Shown here one piece after another: positions 50,702 through 62,439 of a stretch of 64,000 bases of DNA. Numbering within the stretch: the first letter of the stretch is position 1; each line of letters starts with the position of its first letter. A program made the translations under genes and the position numbers. This DNA comes from Prostheceraeus crozeri (Eukaryota > Platyhelminthes > Polycladida > Euryleptidae): NCBI GenBank assembly GCA_907163375.1, contig CAJQUW010001636.1, forward strand, positions 558,001 through 622,000, given 5' to 3'. The notes beneath the pieces are model-generated. The model searched no databases. It was not told the origin of the DNA and saw nothing but the letters and a program-made list of their open reading frames with translations.

Positions 50702-51112
50702 TCAATTTTTCTTTATAGAAAGTTGAATGTGAATATCTGAAATCGCTTCAATCACTAGACTGCTGCCATGATGGTTAAATCCGTTAAGACGTTCAGCAAT
50801 TTTTATCATATGTCTTTTAAAAAATTCTTCGGGGTGATCTACCACTTCCATTGAATAAGACGCAAAATGGAAAGAGCGACTTTCCACCTCTTCCTTTCCA
50901 AAATGACTAAACTTAATTTTCGCAACTAATCGCGCCATGACAATGCTATCAGAGAATGTATTCATTAACTCTAGAAATAGAGTGCTAGCATCATCGACCA
51001 CTGCTTCGATGTCGGTCTCATCTTTATGAAAATTTATCACATAATCTTGAACAGCTCCTTTTAAACTTTGCCTATGAAAATGTAATGTTCCGCAGTCGTT
51101 TGAGAAAGACAT
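50702..51112 (-). CDS. Stand-alone paralogue of the polB N-terminal domain (136 aa)
   Basis: Open here, frameshifted in copy A. The stop lies two bases from the RING gene start. The pattern MARLVAKIKF, a 20-residue linker with SFHF, EVVD, then GFNHHGSSLV and a hydrophobic strand matches the order in the polB product (MKALIYLKIKY, EVVDCESW, FNxRDSGLxFDGI, 9850-10090 in copy A). No enzymatic motif. Function unknown. Confidence 0.6.
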   Translation of the reverse strand: MSFSNDCGTLHFHRQSLKGAVQDYVINFHKDETDIEAVVDDASTLFLELMNTFSDSIVMARLVAKIKFSHFGKEEVESRSFHFASYSMEVVDHPEEFFKRHMIKIAERLNGFNHHGSSLVIEAISDIHIQLSIKKN

Positions 51113-51196
51113 GATCGCCCTTTATCTAACCCATCCATTGCATGAAAACAACTCTTCTCATAGTAACATTTATTGAATAATAGTAACAAGCATGCA

Positions 51197-51709
51197 TTAT
51201 AGATCAATGGTTTGAAACAGATAAAATAGATACAGCTGGTAACTATCATACAGCGAGCAATGATGACCATACAGGACTTTGGCAGTGTTGAGGTAAGGAG
51301 GAAAGAAGCATTGGTTATGAACGTAGCTACTACAACGAACAGACAAATCCTTAAAACGTTTCGTGACTTCATGATAATGTTGATTCACTCTACTATCCCA
51401 AGGTGGGAGCAAAATATCATCAATGATTAGATTGGGAAATACTTTCCTCTCCTTACCAGGATTATTACAAAAGATGCGTATAACATTGAAAGCAGCTAAC
51501 CATCGTTTAAAGTCAATAAGAGCACTCTCACAAGAAAAGCCATAGTCTTGCAAATATTTCAGATTAAGTCCATGAATGTGTTTTCTCGCCCATTGATCAA
51601 CATTGGGATTGCAGTTGGCATGTTGATGATAGACACTGACAATCTGATATGTCCAATTGTTCATAGCAATAGCACTGAGTTCCTGTACAGGTTCACCCTC
51701 ACAATCCAT
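51197..51709 (-). CDS. DEDDh exonuclease-like protein (170 aa)
   Basis: Counterpart of 23316-23873, with DxE (DCE, residues 2-4) and H-x4-D (HHCSLYD). A 15-bp deletion removes five residues before SVRCSS, a 3-bp deletion removes one Leu, and the frame ends slightly earlier. Still open. Confidence 0.6.
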   Translation of the reverse strand: MDCEGEPVQELSAIAMNNWTYQIVSVYHQHANCNPNVDQWARKHIHGLNLKYLQDYGFSCESALIDFKRWLAAFNVIRIFCNNPGKERKVFPNLIIDDILLPPWDSRVNQHYHEVTKRFKDLSVRCSSYVHNQCFFPPYLNTAKVLYGHHCSLYDSYQLYLFYLFQTIDL

Positions 51710-51761
51710 AAAAATGATGATAGAAGCCTAAAACGGAAATTTACACATCTAAGGAAACGTT

Positions 51762-51962
51762 CTATAACATATTACAAAATGAAGAATTACATCGATGCTT
51801 TTCACGACAAAATACACAAATGATATGATGGCAACGAAGAAGTAAAATGTATCTAATAAGACCACGTCTACGACACTCAAAGCACATAAGCGAATTGTCA
51901 TAGGGTAGAGTTAGGAAAGGACTAGTAATTCTCCTTCTTTGACTTGCGTTTTGAGGCAGCAT
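51762..51962 (-). CDS. Small RING-like Cys/His protein (66 aa)
   Basis: Counterpart of 23926-24126; CFEC, CHHIICVFC and CNSSFC kept. Confidence 0.5.
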   Translation of the reverse strand: MLPQNASQRRRITSPFLTLPYDNSLMCFECRRRGLIRYILLLRCHHIICVFCREKHRCNSSFCNML

Positions 51963-52696
51963 TCTTCTCCGACTTTCGCTTCGTACCACTGCTGTTGAGG
52001 ATTTGATCAATTATGTCGTCCACGTTGGGTGGTTTTGGAATATATAGGATGGATTCCATATGCATGGAGAGCAAGGCTATTTTATTATCCTTGTGCCGAC
52101 CATAATATAGCCCATTCACTTTGAAAAGGATATCCCAAGTACCTTCTCCGAGCTCGTCGCATGTGATGGGTGTTGAATGATCTCCCTCCTTCTTATAGTA
52201 AGTGCACCAATGTGATACCGGTAGGCAAATTTGATTACCATCCCAAATCTTTCTATAGGGAGTATCCTTGTCAACTCTCGCCTTCCACTCTTGAGCAAGA
52301 GAAATAGTAATGTCCATATTTAATGTCACGTACTCCTCAATAATATCAAGTTGGTGGCGTGTGTACGGACTCACGGGGATCAGTATGTAGTCCCCATACT
52401 GATTGTGCATTATCTTGACATCCGTGGAAGGGAGCATTCCCGTTTGGAGTACTACGCTATGATCGTCATAACGCAGGACTTGTTTAAATTTACGCTGTAG
52501 CGGTGTAGGATTATGTACCTTGGTTGTTTCTTCCACTGGCCTCAGTTGTAGATGATCTGAGCGTAGCGACCCTTGTAACGTTTGACCGCCATTTTGTCCT
52601 ACTAGTGCAGCAGATGGAGTAGATGCCTGAAAATGAAAAAGATTGTATTAAGTTTACGTTCAAGGGAGGAGAGGGAGGAAAGTAGCGACTTACCAT
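51922..52696 (-). CDS. Spliced terminal gene, unknown function (about 235 aa)
   Basis: ATG 52694-52696, intron 52627-52693 (67 bp, GTAAGT to TTTTCAG), exon 2 52626-51922. A few residue changes from copy A (for example near KARVDKDT). Lys-rich end kept. Confidence 0.7.
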
Positions 52697-52794
52697 TTTA
52701 GTTGGATAATAGAATAGGGAACTATAGAGAGGAAATGTGCGTCCGTCACTCGTGTGATTCAACGATGGAATGATTCTCACTGTGGAAGGCTCGC

Positions 52795-52842
52795 TATTTA
52801 TATAGAAATGCTTGATTCTCATTGGATGATGATCCTCATTGG
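52795..52842 (-). promoter_or_regulatory. Promoter of the terminal gene (TATA and two CCAAT boxes)
   Basis: TATATAAATA at 52795-52804 and CCAAT at 52821-52825 and 52838-52842, all on the minus strand, as in copy A. Confidence 0.65.
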
Positions 52843-52859
52843 ACAATAACATCAAGCTG

Positions 52860-53125
52860 ATTCCAAATCTGGCCTCCGTTTACCAATCCGAGCCTTCATT
52901 CGCCCGCTGGAGCTGTTTCTTGGGAAATTCTAACTCTGTCGTTTTTCGTCAATCTCCCAAAATCTTAAATGGCGTCTCACATCTAAACGAAGACAGATAA
53001 TAACAATCCGTTTCTTTCACTGAATTTGTCTCACTCTTAGCTTTCAAACGAGCTATTGCACGACAAAATCCGTCCACTGGAAGCCAAAATCGAAGGTAGC
53101 TCTACCGAGGGGGGGGACGTCAGCG
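52860..53125. repeat. Subterminal direct repeat of the Polinton B right arm
   Basis: Partial second copy of the inner terminal repeat (CGACAAAATCCGTCCACTGG block, AAATGGCGTCTCACATCTAA block and a G-run). In copy B the extra repeat is at the right end, in copy A at the left. Confidence 0.7.
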
Positions 53126-53746
53126 AAAATTTTTTCTCTCCGATTGACTTGAAACTCACCATGTTGATAGAGAATTTCATGCTGATTCCAAATCTGAAAT
53201 CCGTTTTCCCATCCGATGCTTCGTTTTGACGCTAGAGCCCAAAACGTCCCAAATTCTAACTCTGTCGTTTTTCGCCAATCTCCCAAAATCTTAAATGGCG
53301 TCTCACATCTAAACGAAGACAGATATGAACAAGCCGTTTGTTTCACTGAATTTGTCTCACTCTTAGCTTTCAAACGAGCTATTGCACGACAAAATCCGTC
53401 CACTAGAAGCATAGTTGGAAGGTCGGTGCCGGGGGGGGACGTCAGCGGAATTTTTTTCTCTCCGATTGCGTTCAAATTCACCATACCGATGCAGAATTTC
53501 ACGCTGAATCCAAATCTGGCCTCCGTTTTCACATCCGAGCACTGCTTCCTCTCGAAACAGCCCATTTTACAACCTAACATTCAGCAGATTGCACGAAAAA
53601 CATCACACACTATAGCCTCAAGACAAATCCTGGCGGTCGCCCAAGACCACCGCGACACTCTGTCGTTCCAGAGGGGGGGACTTCATCGACCATTTTTCGA
53701 TGGCGGCCATCTTGCGCGGTCCAGAAGTGGAGTTTTACTTACTACT
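53126..53746. repeat. Polinton B right terminal inverted repeat
   Basis: About 621 bp, inverted copy of 31448-32071, ending CTTACTACT. Confidence 0.9.
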
Positions 53747-53752
53747 AGCGTG
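53747..53752. repeat. Target site duplication of Polinton B, right (AGCGTG)
   Basis: Exact match to 31442-31447. Confidence 0.95.
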
Positions 53753-54790
53753 GAGATAAACGCAGTGATGCTACAGTTTATGAAAAAGCAAGGAATCCCA
53801 GGAACATACATGAATATCCTAAAAAATGAACACAAACTGTTCTACCAACATAGCCATTTCGTCATCCAGTGTACGCATTCCGGTTGAGAAAGGAGTCAAA
53901 CAAGTCGACACCATCTCACCCAAGCTCTTCACGGCTTGCCTAGAGATCGTCATGACAGACATCAACTGGTCTGGAGGAATATGTATTAATGGAGAACTCC
54001 TTTATCACTTACGATTCGCAGACGGCATCGTGCTCCTCGCAGAAAACGTCGAGCAACTGCAGAACATGCTACAGGAGCTAAACTACAAAGGCTCAAAAAC
54101 CGATCTTAAGATCAACCGCTCAAAACTAAGTACATGAGATCGAACAGCGTAACGCCTGGACGAATCACGATAGAAGGAGAGGAAATAGAAGAAGTAAAGA
54201 ACTACATCTACTTGGGATAAGAAGTGAACATGGAACGAGATCTAGAAAATGAGATCAATCGGCGAGCAAGAGCGGGATGGAGAGCATTCAACTCGATAAA
54301 GGATGTATTGAAATCCAACATCGACACAAATACCCGCGCAGACCTATTCAACAGCACCAAATTGTCTGCAAGCGATGCGTCTATATTACGTATATACGTC
54401 AAATTGTCTATATGCGAGCGAAACGTGGGCAACAACAAAGGAGGAACAACGTTTGACTAAAACGCAAATAGCCATGGAGAGAACTGTGCCAGGAATATCA
54501 CTACTCCAACATGTCAAGAACGTAATCGATGAGTACCGGAAGAACAAGCACCGATGGGCTTGACATGTCGCAAGACATCCCGATAGAAGGTGGACAAACG
54601 CAGTCGCAGAGTGGCATCCACGAGAACAGAGAAGACCAACGGGGAGGCCCCGAGAAGATGGGAAGACGACCTCACGAGTACGTTTTGACCAACACGGAGA
54701 AGAACAGCACGATCGATCGACAAATGGAAGAAATCCAGTGACCAGCGATACCAACCCGTCTTCCGATAGTCTGGTTGGTCAAGGTAATCA
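53747..54790 (+). pseudogene. RTE-type non-LTR retrotransposon, RT 3' part and tail
   Basis: Continues 30700-31447. Frames encode SPKLFTACLE, YHLRFADGIVLLAE (the FADD motif with the second Asp lost), an EEVKNYIYLG segment, RRARAGWRAF, YASETWATTK and a WTNAVAEWHPRE..RPTGRP end typical of RTE proteins. The 3' end has a short tandem repeat (CAAGGTAAT twice, about 54779-54797), as RTE elements usually do. Stops and frameshifts are frequent. Confidence 0.75.
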
Positions 54791-54799
54791 AGGTAATCA

Positions 54800-56693
54800 G
54801 AATGAATCATCGCTCTCATGTATGATCGATGTATCTTCTTCATTATGGCATCGCTAGCAACGATTCGTTACTAATAATTCATTGCATTGTTGTAATAATG
54901 AGGGAAAGAAGGCATGCATCTTATTGAAGAGCGATTTTTTTACCTCTTCTGACCTCCAGAAGAAACTACCGTCAATGTTTCTAACTCAATATGTTATTTT
55001 CTTAGCTACAGAGGACTGAACGATTGAAACAGATGCATGGCGGAAGTAGAAGCGAATACAATGACACTAGCTCCTCAGTTTGACTAAAGACGAATGCGGC
55101 GGTGAAAGGGTTTTTAATGGAATTTTATTTGGCAAATAATTCGCAAATTATTGATGATTTATTGTTCTTCATAAATTTTGGCGCTTTTTATCAAAATCAA
55201 TCATTTGGTCATCATTAAAGAATTGCAAACCAATCTCTTTAACACCTACATAATGTTAGTAAGAACATACAACGAAATTTGGTGGGATTTTATTCAAAAT
55301 TGAAAAATCGAAAGTCATCGTTGATTATTTTTATTACTCATCGATTTTTGAACACACTTAAATCCTTAAAAGTACTTTTAGTGAATTATAAAAAGTTCAG
55401 TTTTAATTGATAAGCACTTGTGTGTCAGTGATGTGCGAATGTGTTTTTAGCAAGCATATTTTGTCAGAAGTATTAGAAATCACAGCATCATAATATGAAA
55501 TTGTAAATAGCCTGATAAAAATGCATCCTTGAGTAAAGTAGATGTTACAAGGATGAAAACCATCGTTTCAGAAAATACTAGCAAACAGGTGCGTGACTTT
55601 TAAACATAATACACGAATTTGGATGAATATGAAATGACCGCTGAATGGCATGCGGTTAGACATGAAGTCGTGCAAATGATGGCTGTTAAATTGTTCACAT
55701 CTTTAAAAGAAAACTTAGAACTTTACATTTGTTTGCACATATCACAATCATTTCGAAAATAAGAGCAATGGTAATGTTAATCACAAATAATATGGTGAGC
55801 AAGTTATTGCAATACTCGGCCAAATAATAATTATGCCAACATGTGGTAAATTGTATCATATTTTGATGGCTTATTTGATGATTATTTTATTATTTGCTTT
55901 TATTGATGGCCATTAAGATTTACCAATCAAAATGGATCTATCACATATATATTAACGTTTCGCTTCTTTGCTTGTGTCCAACGTAGAACAGAAGGTGCAT
56001 GCAATAACAAAGAAATAAAAAAAGTAGCAAACGAAACGTGAGAGTTTCAAATTTATCACAACATTTAAATAATGCATTCTTGAGCATGACATTAAAATGA
56101 TTGTCACTTCCAAGACGTGTTATTCTAAAGAATTTCAATGATCAGCGACAATTAACACATGTCAGGGAGCGACGAATGATTGGTTGCACCATCATTTCCT
56201 GAGATTTGTCTAAACATTTTTGTCAGTCCATTTTTTAATTAAGTTTCTGAAATGTTCCTCGATGACATGGATCGATCAGTGTGGTATTTGAATAAAGTAC
56301 AATTAAATCACAACCCTCGCAAATTTACGTCTACGTGGAGGTGGTAGAATACGCAATGATTGTGGTTCAAGTTAACTTCCAAATTCTGTAGGCAGTTCCA
56401 AGCTGACGAGTTTAACTGCCTTTCGAAAGCTGGTAGGTTGACTAGTTGATATGATGATCGAACATTGCACAGGTTTATTTACTTCAACAATCTTCTTGAT
56501 TATCTTCGAAACGAGGAGGTAGTAACGATGTTATGCGAAAGTTTTGAATAATTGGATATCCTTTCTTCAGTAGTAGTTAGCATAATCATCACATTGTTGA
56601 TGAGTTTCTGTTAATATTCATCCAGCTAGGCGAAAATTTAAGGATTTAAGTTGATTTTAGAAGTGACTGCATGTCACAAATGCTACGTCATAC
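54800..56693. other. Intergenic, nothing recognised
   Basis: AT-rich DNA without a supported gene, RNA or repeat. Confidence 0.5.
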
Positions 56694-56695
56694 TA

Positions 56696-58109
56696 CCGGG
56701 TGGGCCAAAAGTCTTTGTCGGTAAATGTTTCATTGTATTTATCAATTTATTGCAATTTCGTTCGCCACGCTTGCATGTGACGAACGGTGGAGTTGTATCA
56801 CCATGCAGCGCGCATGTTGTCATATCACGTGACGCGTACGCAAGCAGCAAGCAGCGCGCATGTGTTTGCTTCTGTTTTCACTTCATGTTTTCACTTCTTT
56901 CGGTCATCAAGAATGGAGATCACGATAGAGGAAAAAGTTATGCTAACATCATGGGCCATAGTTTACGATAACTGTGAAGAAAGCCGAAGATTATTTGCGC
57001 AGAAATACAATAAGGAGGCTCCATCACGAACGACCGTATCGTACTGGAAAAAGAAAATGTTGGAAACTGGGAGCATTGTTACGGACAGACCCAGGTCCAG
57101 ACGACCGGTGACAGCTACTGCAGATGATCATAAGGAAATGGTTGCTCAAGCAATTGATGATGAGCCCACTACATCGACAAGGCGGATGTCTGAAGAATTG
57201 GATATATCAAGAACATCGGTGAGACGTATTTTGAAAAGTGAAGGTTACCACCCATTCAAACCATTGTATTCGCAAGTTTTAACCGATGGTGATGATGACA
57301 GGCGGCTGGAGTTTTGTCAAACTATGCTTGCAAAGTATCGTGAAGACCCCGCACTACATCGGAAGCTTACTTTTTCCGATGAGTGTGTCTTCCACCTTGC
57401 AGGACATGTCAACAAGCACAATGTGCATTATTGGGGACAAGAAAATCCTCACGAACGATTCTGCAACCCTGGACGAACCCAGTCGCTAACAGTTTGGGCT
57501 TGGATTGGATATTCAGGAATGATTGGCCATGACATCAGTGCTGCAACAATGAATGCGGACAGATATTGTACCATTCTGAATGATATCGTGGTTCCATATT
57601 GCCAAAGGCACCGTGAAAAGTACTTCCAACAAGATGGAGCCTCTGCCCACTACAGTCGCGATGCAAGGAACATACTGGACCAACAGTTGAATGGGAAATG
57701 GATTGGAAGGAGAGGCCCAATTGAGTGGCCTCCCAGATCGCCGGACCTCACACCGTGCGATTATTGGTTCTGGGCCTACTTACGCTCCAGAGTGTATGTA
57801 AATGGAGAGATATTTCCCAATCTTGACGAGCTCCGAGAGCGAATTGCTACGGAAATCAATGCAATCCCAATGAAAATTTATCGTGACAGTATGAAAAACT
57901 TCAACACGCGTTTGCAGTTGTGTCATGATCAGCAGGGCCACTTCTTCGAAAAATGAGATTGATTATGAAGTTAACTTTTTTATTCGTTTATTCTTGAATG
58001 TTCAAGCATATATACGAGTGTATTTATATGCATACTGTTCATTTATATGTAGTTATAAATTGATAAATACAATGAAACATTTACCGACAAAGACTTTTGG
58101 CCCACCCTG
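56696..58109. mobile_element. Complete mariner element, DD41D type (1,414 bp)
   Basis: Terminal inverted repeats of 55 bp (56696-56750; 58055-58109) start C[C/A]GGGTGGGCCAAAAG and differ at one base. TA duplications flank it (56694-56695; 58110-58111). It holds one open transposase gene. Near-identical ends and an open frame point to recent arrival. Confidence 0.93.
56913..57956 (+). CDS. Mariner transposase (347 aa)
   Basis: Cuts and pastes the element at TA sites. The ATG at 56913 (MEITIEEKVM) gives the usual length for mariner; an upstream in-frame ATG at 56787 would add a 42-residue extension unlike the family. The N-terminal third has two helix-turn-helix parts. Catalytic residues: Asp156 (FSDECVF), Asp241 (QQDGASAH) and Asp283 (TPCDYWFWAYL), with 41 residues between the last two, the DD41D (rosa-like) arrangement. 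The SPDLTP motif is present. No stop or frameshift is seen, so it may be active. Confidence 0.92.
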   Translation: MEITIEEKVMLTSWAIVYDNCEESRRLFAQKYNKEAPSRTTVSYWKKKMLETGSIVTDRPRSRRPVTATADDHKEMVAQAIDDEPTTSTRRMSEELDISRTSVRRILKSEGYHPFKPLYSQVLTDGDDDRRLEFCQTMLAKYREDPALHRKLTFSDECVFHLAGHVNKHNVHYWGQENPHERFCNPGRTQSLTVWAWIGYSGMIGHDISAATMNADRYCTILNDIVVPYCQRHREKYFQQDGASAHYSRDARNILDQQLNGKWIGRRGPIEWPPRSPDLTPCDYWFWAYLRSRVYVNGEIFPNLDELRERIATEINAIPMKIYRDSMKNFNTRLQLCHDQQGHFFEK

Positions 58110-58111
58110 TA

Positions 58112-60399
58112 TAAACATGCTCTCTGATCTAAGACTAATACGGACATTCTTAGATACACATGCGCTTTTTATAATCTTAAATATGCTGTTACTAAAATGC
58201 ATATGCGTCAATTATCAATTGTGGTCTCGCGAGCGTCGATGAGAAATTAGATGCAGGTCTGTATCCGAGGAATCGATAGCTACAATTCATCAATTAATAA
58301 TTTTTCGATCATTTTAACCAAATGTTTGAGCCAAGATGAGTCAAAGAACTTCGGCGCTACCTAGCGACCAGACACCTTCACACGCATGCCTGATTTGTGG
58401 TGTAAAAGGATAAGCTACAACTGCTCCAACAGCCACCAATGCTTTTGATTTCAAATTTTGACTTAAATATTTTTGACATGTCGCTAAAGATGCCACAATA
58501 AATATTCCCATAATCAACAAATTCATGGGACTCTGCAGATTTTCACAAAATCTTATAGGAACAGTGTAGAAGTTGAGTGATAAATTACTTCGCAATCCGG
58601 GTTTTGTGGAGTTTTGTGGAACCGAATGCACCAAAAAGACATTCCGTGTTTTACACTTCTCGATAAAATAGCAAACATTTTAATCTTTCCTTAACCTGCC
58701 GCTATCGTGCATGACGTAACTTATGTTATTTTTTATTCTGATAACCACAACTGGTTTGTAACTCTATTATGTTTCCACGCAAAATTACGTTTTAGAGATC
58801 GTTGCATTTCGTAAATGAAAAGGTGAATATATTTTAGTATTGTCTTTTTACTCTTCTGTGGTCCTACATTTAACGTCTATGAAAATATGATTAATTTGAC
58901 ATACTTCATTTAGCGGGCCTGGTGGATTTTAATATATGGTTTGGTTGAAAAATATACTATTTCAGCGTTTGATTCGTTCTGATATTAATAGAATTAAAGT
59001 TTAAATCATGTCATTTTGCGTCGCACGTGGGAAAGATTTATACAGAGCGACATTTCTTCGTTTAGTCAAGTCACAAGGATCTTCAATAATTTTGAAATAT
59101 CAATATTGAAAGTGAGAAATTTCGTTTTCTCACCTTCATAAATGACGAAAAATAATTGACCATTCCCAAAGGTTATTATGTCAGGTTCGTGTCAAATTAT
59201 TTTTTGATTATTCTGTGATATTGATCCATGCAGTCCTTCGACATATACCGGTAATTAATTGGTAGGAGACGATTATCAACTGTTTTTAAAGATAGGAGAC
59301 AAATTTAAAAGTATTCAGAAGAGGATGATAGCAGATCGTTGGCATTTCCTGTTGAAGAGAAACGGCGATATTGTGACGCCTTATACTGAATAAAACTACT
59401 GCGCAGTGTCATCGATAACTTGGTTAACGTCGTAGAACAAGCATCATGCCACAGCAAATGAGCTATTTTTGATAGACTAAAACATAACATTCAGAAATCC
59501 CTTTTCTTTGTTGAAGAATAGAAATCACGCATATCGGTATCTCGAAAAACAAAAAGCACCGATATATGCGACAAAGATGCAACCGCGCGGTCACTGTTCT
59601 GGGCCAGTTTGAAAAATTCGGGGCTGCTTTCTAATATATTCCAACTATCGATCGACAGTATAACTGCGGTGGGCCGGTCCGGAAAATTTCGGACTGGTTG
59701 CATCATTGACATGTGATCTGCTGCGAAATACACGAATATTAAATACTAATGTTTGTACAGAAAATTCAAAGTTGGAAAATTCACCCGAACGTTTTCGGTC
59801 ATTCTATTCAGGGATGTACATAGCAATGAAGTCACAAATGAGAAATGGTTCGATGTCAAGCGAATTCACATGCGTCGTACACGTGTCTACATGTGATTTA
59901 CAAATATTTGCATTCGACCGGTGCATTCACTCTACGCATTTAATGTTTGTATTTAAGTAATAAAATCATGCTATCTTAAAGGACAAAAATTAATAGAAAT
60001 AAACAAAGACAAGAAAGCTAAAAGTCAACAGGCACAAAGAAAAAATATAATCCTTCTAGGTGCACAGTATCGACTTTTCTCTCTTGATAAGCAAGTGCTG
60101 TATCTGCCGGATACAACATCTTCTGCAACCAGGAATGAATTTTGAATGAATATTTTCTTTCAAAATGAGCATACTCTGATATTGTTACAAGGCCAGCTCC
60201 ACGAGTAACTGAGGCCAACGGCACTATTTGTATGAACAGCACTTATAGAAAAATTGTAGTCTCTCTTGGCATGCTTGCAATAGGTTTCAAGGAGTGAGAC
60301 CTTGAGTAAGACCCTCAGCCTAAATGATAGAAAATTGTGATATAACCATATTAACCAGACGCATTCTGGTAGCCTTCTTCGCAGAAATTTTATCTAGGT
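58112..60399. other. Intergenic, no supported gene
   Basis: A 97-codon minus-strand frame at 58341-58634 has one hydrophobic stretch but no recognisable family. Other frames are short. Confidence 0.45.
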
Positions 60400-60560
60400 T
60401 AATCTTCTTGCTCAGATCTTCCTTGCCTCACAACAAACAATCTTCTCACCGCTTCCTGTTCTTTTTATCTTCATAATCTGATCGCCTGCCACAACCCACG
60501 TTTCACTCCCGCACATCATCACGCTATGGACACATGCAGAATGCTCCTTCTCGTATACAT
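60400..60560 (-). pseudogene. Non-LTR retrotransposon RT remnant
   Basis: The minus strand encodes ACVHSVMMCGSETWVV, close to the SVMxYGSETW motif found after the palm of RTE/L2-type reverse transcriptases, followed by a degraded KIKRT stretch. Short, with stops. Confidence 0.45.
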
Positions 60561-60824
60561 GTATGATCTGTCATTGTGAAGGTGGGAGCCTTCGATGCAA
60601 GGAAAGGTGCAACTTCATGGAACCTGAGCCATCTAGACCAATGGCTATCCATGTATTTGATCCACATCCTACTGTTTTGTTTAGTGTATTGCTTCCTCGT
60701 TGAGCGTAATCCATGTCAATTATAAATAATAAGCTAAAGGCATGAACCACTTTACATCTTCTTCATTAACAGAATTACAATAGAGGATTTTACTAAATAA
60801 ATTGTAATTCAACATATCGTAAAA

Positions 60825-61625
60825 CCTGCAATAGACCGCCACACTGACGAAGTGCTTGAAAATAGACCGCCACCCTGTAATGGACCGCCACTAATAATAC
60901 GGCAGTATAAGTATTGAGTACTAAGATATTAGTTTGTGTAAAACCTGTCCAACATGTCACGTGTTATTGGCACTTCCTCACGTGCGAGTGTGTGTGACTG
61001 CACAGAAACACTGTTCGACCTTCTCTACGGAGAATCTGATGTAAGGGCTCACCGTGTGTTTTTGTGTCTTCTGAATGTGTCTTTGACTTCTTCATTATTA
61101 ACAATTGCTTTAAATTTATCGCTGTGCCTGTAACGCTAATAACGATTACTGTTGCTTCTTTTCATCTTGCTTTCTCAATAGGTAGCAATCTTGAGTGCAC
61201 AATTTGCTAGATAGCATACATACCATTTTGTTGAGTGTTGAGCCTTCATTACTAGTACGTATACGGGTGAATTAGGTCTAATTGATCATTGTCAATAATA
61301 CCTATAAATGAATTTATTGAATATTGGTCAGGCATGTATTAAACAGGCTATTTTTGTCCATAAATGATTGAATATCATTAAGTTTCAATCACAAAATAAA
61401 AAGTCACACTAATAAACCGAAATGCAAATAATTTCGTAATTTTTCGTGCATTTAGCGAAGCATTTATAGGTATTTGAGAGTTTCATAGATGGAACATGCA
61501 CGTGAATACAAGCTTTGTTGAAGTGATATTTATTGATACTCTCTGACTCGGAGATATTGAAAAATAGACCGCCACCCTCTAATAGAAACGCCACCAAGAG
61601 GGAGGACTGAAAAATAGACAGCCAT
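60825..61625. repeat. Clustered GACCGCCAC motifs
   Basis: AATAGACCGCCACCCTGTAA with TGGACCGCCAC at about 60830-60895 and a close variant (AATAGACCGCCACCCTCTAA, then AAACGCCACC) at 61562-61596. The two clusters are in the same orientation about 730 bp apart and may be parts or ends of a small non-autonomous transposon. No coding region lies between them. Confidence 0.4.
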
Positions 61626-61629
61626 GGCA

Positions 61630-62435
61630 GTCTACTACAGGTTTCACGGTATATGTGATATTTTGCGACGTGTTCATAAACGTCAACTTTGTTCAATAAA
61701 GTTCAATTTGAAATTATTAACTTCTTCTGATGTTGCGGCCCGCGAGAAACTTAAACTTGATCTGGTGGCCCGCGGGCTGGTTTGGGTTGCAGCAATAAGC
61801 GATCCATAACCCCTGCAATAAGCGATCCACTTTTATAAAGATCTTTCATTCATCCGAAGATACACGCTGCTTTATTCTGATATATTTCTTATATATATTC
61901 TTATATATATTTCATAGTATGGAGCTTGCCAAATATATATTTTTATTTGCCAGTTGCCTCAATAATCATCACTTTGTTTGAGCAATAGTTCAATTGTGAA
62001 TGATTTAATGATTTTACTATCTTGTCATTCAACTTCCAGCTAATTGTTGATTTAAGTTATTGCTAGAAATTTGTTGCCACTTTCATCTATACAAATAGAT
62101 CGGCAAATAAAGTACGCTTTACATTGACATTTTTCGATGCTCACGTCGAACACTGTTCGCGCAGTATTGTTGTTGGATATCTTGTGCTATACTGCAAGGC
62201 TGACAGAGGATAGTGATCGGTACAATCTAAGTGATAGTGGCAATCTAAACCTGCAAAAGTCCCAAGCATTCTGAGAATGCATTTTTATCATATGACTGTC
62301 TTTTTTCTATTTGCAGTTGATCATCGTATCACTGCATATTCTAAATGATCTAAATGCTCATATTTGCATGCTCTAAAAAGTTTTTAAATATTCAAAAAAA
62401 TTATACGCGAGGCTGCCCAAATTCATTTCACAAAT
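61630..62435. other. Intergenic, nothing recognised
   Basis: AT-rich DNA. A short direct repeat (CCTGCAATAAGCGATCCA) occurs at about 61790-61832. Confidence 0.5.
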
Positions 62436-62439
62436 GAAA

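Larger units (their letters stand above)
31448..53746. mobile_element. Polinton/Maverick element B (22,299 bp)
   Basis: Terminal inverted repeats of about 620 bp starting AGTAGTAAG, and a perfect 6-bp duplication (AGCGTG). Gene order equals that of copy A and orientation is the same, but the left arm holds two extra small genes between three copies of a 139-bp module. It is inserted in the palm-motif-A codons of an RTE reverse transcriptase. Lesions: frameshift in the first gene, two stops in polB, frameshift in the gene at 42413, a stop in the TBP-like gene, frameshift plus Glu-to-Lys change in integrase, and a stop in the ATPase. The capsid, protease and most small genes are open. Confidence 0.93.

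Noticed and set aside
4498-53746. Polinton A and B as one segmental duplication
   Set aside because: Each has its own different 6-bp target duplication and a different interrupted retrotransposon, so they are separate insertions.
58341-58634. 97-codon minus-strand frame with a hydrophobic stretch
   Set aside because: No family recognised and no supporting promoter or poly(A) signal.
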